Assembly (NCBI RefSeq): GCF_900128925.1
Contig: NZ_FQUJ01000007.1
Location: 153,984 to 217,983, forward strand
Direction: 5' to 3'
Length of the DNA stretch: 64,000 nucleotides
Origin: Modicisalibacter ilicicola DSM 19980
GTDB taxonomy: Bacteria; Pseudomonadota; Gammaproteobacteria; Pseudomonadales; Halomonadaceae
The notes under the pieces were generated by a model. That model was not told where the DNA came from and searched no databases. It saw only the letters and a program-made list of their open reading frames with translations. Shown here in pieces: positions 57,080 to 64,000 of this stretch. Position 1 is the stretch's first letter. Each line of letters starts with the position of its first letter. The position numbers were made by a program, and so were the translations under genes.

Positions 57080-59782
57080 TTATTCCTCGTTCGGGGTCTC
57101 GTCTACGCTGCCGCTCTCGTCCGCCCCCAGTGCCTCCTGCGGTTCGTTCTCCGACTCATTCTCGGATACGGGCTCGTCGATGCGCACCGTCTTGACCAGG
57201 GACTCGGCCTCCCCGAGACGAATCAGCATGACGCCCTGGGTGTTACGCGAGGTGATGGACACCTCCTCGACCCGGGTGCGCACGAGGGTGCCGCGATCGG
57301 TGATCAGCATCATCTCGTCGCTGGTCGCCACCTGCATGGCCGCGACCATCGCACCATTGCGGGCACTGGTCTGCATGGCGATCACGCCCTGGCCGCCCCG
57401 GCCACGCAGCGGAAACTCCTCGAGCCGCGTGCGCTTGCCGTAGCCATTCTCGGAGGCGGTCAGGATATAGATCTGGCCATCGCCATTCGCGACCGGCACC
57501 TCTCCCGATGCCTGCTCGTCAACGAGCTCGACGTCCGCCTCGCTGTCGATCTGGGTCGAGCGCGGAATGATCAGGCTGATCACCTCGGCGCCCTCGGCGA
57601 GACGCATCCCGCGCACGCCCCGGGCGGTACGCCCCATGGCGCGCACGTTGGTCTCCTCGAAGCGAATCGCCTTGCCATTGGATGAGAGCAGCATGGCGTG
57701 ATCGTGACCCGAGGTGATGGCCGCGCCCACCAGGCGATCGTCCTCGTCCAGGTCGATGGCGATCAGCCCGACACTGCGCGGCCGGGAGAACTGGTCGAGG
57801 CTGGTGCGCTTGACGGTGCCCTTGGCGGTGGCGAAGAAGATGAAGCTGTCCTCGCGATATTCCCGCACCGGCAGCATGGCATTGATCGACTCGTCCTCGT
57901 CCAGCGGCAGCAGGTTGACCAACGGCTTGCCCCGAGAGCCACGGCTGGCGGCGGGAATCTCGTAGACCTTGAGCCAGTAGACCTTGCCCTTGTTGGAGAA
58001 CAGCAGCACCGTGTCGTGGGTCGAGGCCACCAGCAGATGCTCGATGACGTCCTCGTTCTTCATGCTGGTCGCCGACTTGCCGCGCCCACCCCGGCGCTGG
58101 GCCTGGTAGTCGCTGATCGGCTGGGTCTTGGCATAGCCCGAGCGCGAGATGGTGACCACCATGTCCTCCTCGGCGATCAGGTCCTCGATGGTCAGATCGA
58201 GGCGACTGACCTGGATCTCGGTCTTGCGCGCATCGCCGAACTGATCGCGCAGGGCGATGAGTTCGCCGCGGATCACCTCGAGCAGACGATCCGCCGATGC
58301 CAGGATCTCGGTCAGTTCGGCGATCTTCTCGAGAATGCCGAGGTATTCGTTGAGCAGCTTTTCGGTCTCGAGGCCGGTCAGGCGATGCAGGCGCAGCTCG
58401 AGAATCGCCTGGGCCTGGGCCGGCGACAGCCGGTATTCGCCGCGATTGTCGGAGAGCCCGTACCCTTCCTCGAGGTCCTCCGGCTTGCAGGAGGTGGCAC
58501 CGGCGCGGTCGAGCATGCCGGTGACCTGACCGGGCTGCCAGGAGCGCGCGAGCAGGCGTTCCTTGGCCTCGGCGGCACTCGGCGAGGCCTTGATCAACTC
58601 GATCACCTCGTCGATGCTGGAAATGGCCACTGCCAGGCCTTCGAGGATATGGCCGCGCTCCCGGGCCTTCTTCAGCTCGAAGAGGGTGCGCCGGGTCACC
58701 ACCTCGCGACGGTGGCGCACGAAGGCTTCGAGAATTTCCTTCAGGTTCAGAATCTTGGGCTGGCCATTGTCCAGCGCCACCATGTTGATGCCGAACACGG
58801 TCTGCAACTGGGTCTGGGCGAACAGGTTGTTGACCACCACCTCGCCGGACTCGCCACGCTTGACCTCGATCACCACCCGCAGGCCGTCCTTGTCGGACTC
58901 GTCGCGCAACTCGGCGATGCCCTCGATGCGCTTTTCCTTGACCAGCTCGGCGATCTTCTCGATCAGGCGCGCCTTGTTGACCTGATAGGGCAACTCGGTG
59001 ATCACGATATGGTCGCGCCCGCTCTTCTCGTGGTGCTCGATGCTGTGCCGTGCCCGCACGTAGATGCGTCCGCGCCCGGTGCGGTAGGCCTCGAGGATGC
59101 CGGCCTTGCCGTTGATGATGCCGGAGGTGGGGAAATCGGGGCCGGGGATGTACTCCATCAGGTCGTCGATGGTCAGGGTATAGTCGTCGATCAACGCCAG
59201 GCAGCCGTCGATGACCTCGACCATGTTGTGCGGCGGTATATTGGTCGCCATGCCCACGGCGATGCCCGAGGCGCCATTGACCAGCAGATTGGGCAGCTTG
59301 GTGGGCAGCACGTCGGGAATGCGCTCGGTGCCGTCGTAGTTGTCGACCCAGTCGACGGTGTCCTTCTCGAGATCGGCCAGCAGCTCATGGGAGAGCCTGG
59401 CCATGCGCACCTCGGTGTAACGCATGGCGGCGGCACTGTCGCCGTCGATGGAACCGAAGTTGCCCTGGCCGTCGACGAGCACGTAGCGCATCGAGAAATC
59501 CTGGGCCATGCGCACGATGGTGTCGTAGACCGCGCTGTCGCCGTGCGGGTGATACTTACCGATGACATCGCCGACCACGCGAGCGGACTTCTTGTAAGGC
59601 TTGTTCCAGTCGTTGCCCAGCTCATGCATGGCGAACAGCACGCGCCGGTGCACCGGCTTCAGGCCGTCGCGCACATCCGGCAGCGCGCGGCCGATGATGA
59701 CGCTCATCGCGTAATCGAGGTACGACTGCTTCAGCTCGTCCTCGATGTTGACGGGCAGAATTTCTCTGGCGATGTCACCCAT
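57080..59782 (-). CDS. gyrA: DNA gyrase subunit A
   Basis: A 900-residue topoisomerase subunit. The N-terminal breakage-reunion domain contains the catalytic Tyr in [14 protein letters not shown], with the quinolone-resistance region [17 protein letters not shown] showing the wild-type Ser-type layout of GD-x-AVYD. The C-terminal beta-pinwheel starts with the GyrA box QRRGGRGK. A long acidic tail ([20 protein letters not shown]) extends past the pinwheel, as in other gammaproteobacterial GyrA. First gene of the minus-strand block. Confidence 0.98.
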   Translation of the reverse strand: MGDIAREILPVNIEDELKQSYLDYAMSVIIGRALPDVRDGLKPVHRRVLFAMHELGNDWNKPYKKSARVVGDVIGKYHPHGDSAVYDTIVRMAQDFSMRYVLVDGQGNFGSIDGDSAAAMRYTEVRMARLSHELLADLEKDTVDWVDNYDGTERIPDVLPTKLPNLLVNGASGIAVGMATNIPPHNMVEVIDGCLALIDDYTLTIDDLMEYIPGPDFPTSGIINGKAGILEAYRTGRGRIYVRARHSIEHHEKSGRDHIVITELPYQVNKARLIEKIAELVKEKRIEGIAELRDESDKDGLRVVIEVKRGESGEVVVNNLFAQTQLQTVFGINMVALDNGQPKILNLKEILEAFVRHRREVVTRRTLFELKKARERGHILEGLAVAISSIDEVIELIKASPSAAEAKERLLARSWQPGQVTGMLDRAGATSCKPEDLEEGYGLSDNRGEYRLSPAQAQAILELRLHRLTGLETEKLLNEYLGILEKIAELTEILASADRLLEVIRGELIALRDQFGDARKTEIQVSRLDLTIEDLIAEEDMVVTISRSGYAKTQPISDYQAQRRGGRGKSATSMKNEDVIEHLLVASTHDTVLLFSNKGKVYWLKVYEIPAASRGSRGKPLVNLLPLDEDESINAMLPVREYREDSFIFFATAKGTVKRTSLDQFSRPRSVGLIAIDLDEDDRLVGAAITSGHDHAMLLSSNGKAIRFEETNVRAMGRTARGVRGMRLAEGAEVISLIIPRSTQIDSEADVELVDEQASGEVPVANGDGQIYILTASENGYGKRTRLEEFPLRGRGGQGVIAMQTSARNGAMVAAMQVATSDEMMLITDRGTLVRTRVEEVSITSRNTQGVMLIRLGEAESLVKTVRIDEPVSENESENEPQEALGADESGSVDETPNEE

Positions 59783-59958
59783 GGGTCGTTAAATCCTTTG
59801 CACTACAACTGATAAGCGCTGGCACGAGGCAGCAACCGTGGAACCGCGCCCGCCCTCGCGGGAAATAGGGATCAGCCCTCGGACCGGGCTATCACAATCG
59901 GGAGATTGTACCATCACGCGGCCCGTTTAGGCAGCGCGGGAACCTCCCGCCGGCGACG

Positions 59959-60384
59959 TCACTCCTCGACTTCCAGCACCAGGGGCTCGAGCACGCTGCG
60001 CAGTTTTTCGTCGATGCGCAGGGAACGCCCGGTGCGCGTGTCGAGCACCACGAAGGTGAAGTCGGCGTCGGCAATGCGCTTGCCGTCGGAGACACGGTTG
60101 ATGACCTGGTGCATCACCGCATGACGACCGCTGATCTTCGACAGCGAGCTGAGGATTTCCAGATCGTCGTGAATGACCGCCGCACGGCGGTAGTTGATGT
60201 TCAGGTTGACGGTGACCACCGCCAACCCCTCGTTGAAGAGCGCTGCCAGATCGAACTGCTGCTCGAAATATGCCCAACGCCCTTCTTCGAGAAACTCGAG
60301 ATAACGCGCATTGTTGACATGCGCATAGCCATCCAGATGGAAACCGCGCACACGCACGGTGGAACGGGCGATTCGGTGGTCCAC
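59959..60384 (-). CDS. Acyl-CoA thioesterase, hotdog fold
   Basis: A 141-residue hotdog protein of the 4-hydroxybenzoyl-CoA thioesterase/FadM group. The motif VRGFHLDGYAHVNNARYLEFLEEGRWAYFEQ carries the family HVNN active-site segment, with Asp-type residue near DGYAHVNNARY. It probably hydrolyses medium or long acyl-CoA. The gene stands alone between gyrA and rdgC; its promoter region is the 137-bp gap shared with rdgC. Confidence 0.9.
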   Translation of the reverse strand: MDHRIARSTVRVRGFHLDGYAHVNNARYLEFLEEGRWAYFEQQFDLAALFNEGLAVVTVNLNINYRRAAVIHDDLEILSSLSKISGRHAVMHQVINRVSDGKRIADADFTFVVLDTRTGRSLRIDEKLRSVLEPLVLEVEE

Positions 60385-60521
60385 GCTGCCACTTCCTGTA
60401 GTTGTCGGTTGACGTTGAACGAATACGGGGCGCTTGATCGACTCATTCGGTACTCTTACGAGACTGGCACCCCCGGGGGCTATTCGACATAATATGCCTC
60501 CTTTTAATCCGGGGCGACACC

Positions 60522-61451
60522 ATGTGGTTCAAGCACTTACACCTTTATCGCGTGCACGACGCACCGGCGCTGAACGGCGGCGACCTGAGCGAAGCACTGA
60601 ACGAGCAGGCCTTTCGCCCCCTGGGAGGCGTCGAAGCCCGCCGCCTGGGCTGGAGCACGCCCGCCGGACGCGACAGCGAACGGTACCTGCACGAGATCCA
60701 GGGCCATCGCCTGCTGTCTGCCCTGCGCCAGGAGCGCCTGCTGCCGGCCTCGGTGGTCAAGGAGGAAGTCGAGGCCCGGGCCGCCGACCGCGAAACCGCG
60801 GAAGGACGCCCGCTGCGCCGTCAGGAAAAGCAGGCGCTCAAGGAGCAGGTCTACGAGGAGTTCCTGCCTCGTGCCTTCGTGCGCACGCAACGCCTCGACC
60901 TGTGGTGGGACACCCGGCGCGACCTGATCGGCATCAACGCCTCGAGCCGCAAGCGGGCCGAGGATGTCCTCGACCTGTTGCGCCAGACCCTCGGCAGCCT
61001 CAAGGTGACGCCACTGGCCACTCGCACCCCCCCGACTCGCGCCATGACGGAATGGCTCGGCGACGCGACCCGGCGACCCGGCGGTCTCGCACTGGGCGAC
61101 CAGGTCGAGCTCAAGGCATCGAGCGGCGACGACAGCGTGCTGCGCGGGCGCCAGATGGACCTCGATGGCGAAGAGATCCAGACTGCCCTGGAGGCGGGTC
61201 GCCAGGCGACACGCCTGGCGTTCACCATCGATGAATCGCTGTCCATGGTACTCGCCGACGATCTGGCGTTAAAGTCGTTGCGCTTCGCTGATACGCTTCT
61301 CGACGAGGCCAGCCAGACCGACGACGCCGGCGACCCGGTAGTGCGCCTGGAGACCGATTTCGCGCTGATGAGCAACGTGCTGGCCGACTCCATCGAACAA
61401 CTCATCGACTGGCTGGGTGGCGAAGCCACCGCCACCGCATCGACACCATGA
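60522..61451 (+). CDS. rdgC: Recombination-associated protein RdgC
   Basis: A 309-residue DNA-binding protein. MWFKHLHLYRVHDAP, LPASVVKEEVEARAADRE and LPRAFVRTQRLDLWWD match RdgC along its length (E. coli 303). RdgC forms rings around double-stranded DNA and limits RecA activity. The start ATG at 60522 has no strong ribosome-binding site. Its stop overlaps the next gene by 4 bp. Confidence 0.95.
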   Translation: MWFKHLHLYRVHDAPALNGGDLSEALNEQAFRPLGGVEARRLGWSTPAGRDSERYLHEIQGHRLLSALRQERLLPASVVKEEVEARAADRETAEGRPLRRQEKQALKEQVYEEFLPRAFVRTQRLDLWWDTRRDLIGINASSRKRAEDVLDLLRQTLGSLKVTPLATRTPPTRAMTEWLGDATRRPGGLALGDQVELKASSGDDSVLRGRQMDLDGEEIQTALEAGRQATRLAFTIDESLSMVLADDLALKSLRFADTLLDEASQTDDAGDPVVRLETDFALMSNVLADSIEQLIDWLGGEATATASTP

Positions 61452-62611
61452 CAGAACAACCGACTCAGGATCTCTTCGAGAACATCCGCCCCTACCACGA
61501 CGACGAGGTCGCCGCGGTACTCGCTCGCCTCGCCCACGATGACGAGTTCCTCGATGCCATCACGCGCTACCGTCTCCCCCGGCTGGCGAAACATGCGCCC
61601 TGGCTGGCGCGAAGGCTGGCCGGCATCGCCATCGCGCGGCAGATGCGCGGCGTCGACAGTGTCGCCAGGTTCCAGGATCGCATCGCCTACTACATGCGGC
61701 GCATGCTCGCCTCCACTACCGACGCTTTCGAGGTGACGGGGCTCGACAAGCTCGACCCCGATACCGCCTACCTGTTCATCGGCAATCACCGCGACATCGC
61801 TCTCGATCCCGCCTTCGTCAATTACGCCCTCTACCAGGCCGGGCGCAACACGGTGCGCATCGCCATCGGCGACAACCTGCTCCAGAAGCCCTACGTCACC
61901 GACCTGATGCGGCTCAACAAGAGCTTCATCGTGCCTCGCTCCGCCCGGGGCAAGCGGGCCATGCTCGCCGCCTACCAGGCGCTCTCGAGCTATATCCGCC
62001 ATTCGATCACCGTCGACAATCACTCGGTCTGGCTGGCCCAGCGCGAGGGTCGCGCCAAGGACGGCATCGACCGCGCCGACCCGGCGATCGTCAAGATGCT
62101 GACCATGGCGCACCGCCAGCAGCACAAGGCAGCCAGCTTCGGTGATGCCATCCGGGAACTGCGCATGGTGCCCGTATCGATCAGCTACGAATATGACCCC
62201 TGCGATCTCCAGAAGGCACGCGAGCTTCACGCGCTGCACACCGAGGGGCGTTACGAGAAGGTCGAGTTCGAGGACATTCGCTCCATCGTCGCCGGCATCA
62301 CCGGCGCCAAGGGGCGCATCAAGCTCAGCTTCGGCGAGGTATTGACCGCGGACTTCGAGAGCCCCGACGAGGTCGCCGACGAGATCACCCGCCAGGTGCT
62401 CGACGGCTACCACCTGTTCTCCAGTCATGAACTGGCCCTCGAAGCGAGCGAACGCGCGCCCGACCTGGTCGATCTGAGCGAGGTCACGATGGCCGACCGG
62501 GAGCGTTTCGAGGCGCGGTTGAACGAGGTTCCCGAGCAGCTGCGCGACTGGTGGCTGGCCCAGTATGCCAACCCGGTCCTCAACCGTGCCGGGCGACTGG
62601 CAGATGCCTAG
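61448..62611 (+). CDS. PlsC-like acyltransferase with variant HX5D motif
   Basis: A 387-residue protein with an LPLAT-type acyltransferase core. The catalytic region reads FIGNHRDIALDPAFVNYAL: the His is followed by five residues before the Asp (HX5D), not the HX4D of PlsB/PlsC, although an HxD is also present. Later blocks FIVPRSARGKR and VWLAQREGRAKDG resemble motifs II and III. Long N- and C-terminal extensions distinguish it from ordinary PlsC. It overlaps rdgC by 4 bp and the next gene by 8 bp, suggesting an operon. Substrate unknown. Confidence 0.8.
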   Translation: MTEQPTQDLFENIRPYHDDEVAAVLARLAHDDEFLDAITRYRLPRLAKHAPWLARRLAGIAIARQMRGVDSVARFQDRIAYYMRRMLASTTDAFEVTGLDKLDPDTAYLFIGNHRDIALDPAFVNYALYQAGRNTVRIAIGDNLLQKPYVTDLMRLNKSFIVPRSARGKRAMLAAYQALSSYIRHSITVDNHSVWLAQREGRAKDGIDRADPAIVKMLTMAHRQQHKAASFGDAIRELRMVPVSISYEYDPCDLQKARELHALHTEGRYEKVEFEDIRSIVAGITGAKGRIKLSFGEVLTADFESPDEVADEITRQVLDGYHLFSSHELALEASERAPDLVDLSEVTMADRERFEARLNEVPEQLRDWWLAQYANPVLNRAGRLADA

Positions 62612-63764
62612 GCAAGACACCTCGACGACCGATACCCGCGCCGCCCACAAGGTGACGCTGGTCGGTGCCGTCCTGGACAGCATCCTGGGCGTGGCCAAGA
62701 TGATCGTCGGCTATGCCGTGGGCTCCGCCGCCCTGGTCGCCGACGGCATCCACTCCTTCTCGGACGTGGCCACGGATGCCTTCGTCCTCGCCGCCACCCA
62801 CTTCGGCCGACAGGCGCCGGATCACGATCATCCCTACGGTCACGGCCGCATCGAGACCCTCGGCACGCTGCTTTTGGGCAGCATCCTGATCTTCGTCGCC
62901 GGCGGCATCGCCTGGGCCAGCCTGAGCCGTCTTATCGAAGGGGTCGCCATCGCGCCACCCGGCCCCTGGGCCATCGCCCTGGCCGTGGTCGCACTGGCGG
63001 GCAAGGAATGGATCTTTCGCTATACCCTCAGGGTGGCCAGACGCATCGGCTCGCGATTGCTCGAGGCCAACGCCTGGCATTCCCGCAGCGATGCCCTGTC
63101 GACGGTGGTGGTACTGGTCGGCCTGGTCGGTGCACAGTTCGGGATCGAGTGGCTGGATGCCGTGGCGGCCATCGCCGTCGGCCTGCTGGTGGGGCATATC
63201 GGCACCTCGCTGCTCTGGGACGCCAGTCGCGAGCTGATCGACACGGCCCTGCCCGAGGACGAGCAGCGCGGCATGCGCTCCCTGGCCCAGCGGGTGCCCG
63301 GCGTGCGCAGCGTGCACAAGCTGCGTACCCGCACCCTGGGCGGCCAGGTGCTGCTCGATCTGCATCTGGTGGTGGCGCCCCGGGTCACCGTGTCCGAGGC
63401 CCACGAGATCGGCAATCAGGTCAGTCGCGAACTCTGCCGGGAATATCCACGCCTGGCCGATGTGACCTTTCATATCGATCCCCAGGATGACTCCAACGCA
63501 CCCCCGCCGGTCAAGCTGAGCGGCCTGCCGCTGCGCGCCGACATCGAGGCCGCGCTGGAGCGGGCCTGGGGCGACATGCCCGTCTGGCAACGGCGCATCG
63601 CGCTGGACCTTCACTATCTGGACAACCGGGTCGATGTCTCGCTGTACATCCCCCTCGGGGAACGCCATGACCTCGATACCCAGGCCCGGGAACTGCGCCA
63701 GGCCGGGGAAGGCCTCGAATGGCTGGGCTGGCTGCGCATCTGGCAAGGGCCGGGAAAGGCGTGA
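62604..63764 (+). CDS. Cation diffusion facilitator (zinc-type) efflux protein
   Basis: A 386-residue transporter with about six membrane helices. The metal site residues appear as HxxxD in helix 2 (ADGIHSFSD) and HxxxD in helix 5 (NAWHSRSDALST), the HD-HD arrangement linked to Zn2+ preference. A His-rich loop (DHDHPYGHGRIE) precedes helix 3. The cytoplasmic C-terminal domain (about 210-290) is followed by an unusual extra ~85 residues of ferredoxin-like character. The ATG at 62604 avoids an unlikely 13-residue extension. Confidence 0.9.
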   Translation: MPRQDTSTTDTRAAHKVTLVGAVLDSILGVAKMIVGYAVGSAALVADGIHSFSDVATDAFVLAATHFGRQAPDHDHPYGHGRIETLGTLLLGSILIFVAGGIAWASLSRLIEGVAIAPPGPWAIALAVVALAGKEWIFRYTLRVARRIGSRLLEANAWHSRSDALSTVVVLVGLVGAQFGIEWLDAVAAIAVGLLVGHIGTSLLWDASRELIDTALPEDEQRGMRSLAQRVPGVRSVHKLRTRTLGGQVLLDLHLVVAPRVTVSEAHEIGNQVSRELCREYPRLADVTFHIDPQDDSNAPPPVKLSGLPLRADIEAALERAWGDMPVWQRRIALDLHYLDNRVDVSLYIPLGERHDLDTQARELRQAGEGLEWLGWLRIWQGPGKA

Positions 63765-63971
63765 AGCGCAGCTGCTCCTGCCGCACCCTCGTTCCCTCCG
63801 AGCAGTCAACGAAATAGCCTGGAAAAAGGCGCCAATTGGAGCGTTCGGCCGATTTCGTCGTCAGGTATGATCGACGTCATTTTCGATCCATGCCTGAGTA
63901 TGCCCCCTCCTTCCATGCGCCTCTCAAGCATCGTTATCGCCCCTCTCCGGCCATGACCCAGGAGACCGCGG

Positions 63972-64000
63972 ATGTCATTGATCAAACAGCTCTGGCTGAC
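63972..64000 (+). CDS. Gene start, truncated by window end (possibly LapD-like)
   Basis: Only MSLIKQLWLT is visible, after an ATG with a GGAGACC site 10 bases upstream. A basic-then-hydrophobic start is typical of a membrane protein; LapD-type c-di-GMP receptors often begin MSL(F/I)KQL. This is weak evidence and the call is a guess from ten residues. Confidence 0.35.

Noticed and set aside
54585-57443. A 952-codon plus-strand frame opposite tyrA-aroA, pheA and serC
   Set aside because: It is antisense to three well-recognised enzymes, has low-complexity Arg/Gly/His composition and no family motif. GC-rich genomes produce such shadow frames.
57698-59812. A 704-codon plus-strand frame opposite gyrA
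   Set aside because: Full antisense overlap with a canonical gyrA; composition typical of a shadow frame.

Overview
This window is high-GC, gene-dense bacterial chromosome. The gene set is core gammaproteobacterial: rnfABCDGE-nth, uvrY-uvrC-pgsA, nadB-sdhE-ygfX, fxsA-groES-groEL and gyrA-serC-pheA-tyrA/aroA-cmk-rpsA. The tyrA-aroA fusion, the Rnf-nth order, a CrbS/CbrA-type transporter-kinase and strong GC bias point to the Halomonadaceae/Oceanospirillales. This is inference; no rRNA gene is present to confirm it. No prophage, insertion sequence, CRISPR array or rRNA operon is visible.

Layout. 0-2 kb: the end of one diguanylate cyclase and a complete CHASE4-GGDEF paralogue. 2-8.4 kb: the Rnf electron-transport complex and endonuclease III. 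8.4-13.8 kb: a minus-strand chaperone-usher fimbria (pilin, two chaperones, usher, putative tip), followed by an unusual 550-bp AT-rich non-coding stretch. 14.3-17.5 kb: a minus-strand trio of CstA-family transporter, a tiny protein ending in Cys-Cys (cory-CC-star type) and a cysteine-free ArsA/Get3-like ATPase. 17.5-19.5 kb: YdcF-like, DUF1161 and GST genes. 19.6-26.2 kb: a signalling cluster with a lone receiver, a membrane PAS-DnaQ exonuclease fusion, a small membrane protein and an SLC5-histidine kinase, converging on a DUF294 protein. 26.3-33.5 kb: HlyU-like, argG, a PAS-GGDEF-EAL protein, rnt, grxD, argF and an orphan ABC ATPase. 33.5-34.4 kb: a HepT/MntA toxin-antitoxin pair. 34.5-38.4 kb: tRNA-Ala, uvrY-uvrC-pgsA and tRNA-Gly-Cys-Leu. 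38.5-45.9 kb: FUSC protein, nadB, ygfX-sdhE, ihfB-lapA-lapB, pyrF, a ComEA-like protein and an SDR. 46-49.9 kb: fxsA, groESL behind a clear sigma-32 promoter, a REP doublet and trmJ. 50-60.4 kb (minus strand): the translation/aromatic amino acid/gyrase block and a thioesterase. 60.5-64 kb: rdgC, an acyltransferase, a cation-efflux protein and the first codons of another gene.

Themes. Four c-di-GMP-type genes or fragments and a fimbrial locus suggest regulated surface attachment. Several elements suggest carbon-source sensing and uptake: the CstA trio, the transporter-kinase and UvrY. The most interesting candidates are the CstA/CC-tail/ArsA-like trio (interrupted by a 142-bp palindromic element) and the membrane exonuclease signalling operon. 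Smaller oddities are a 30-bp tandem repeat inside rnfC, a HepT lacking its usual catalytic arginine, and a probable inversion separating ihfB from rpsA.
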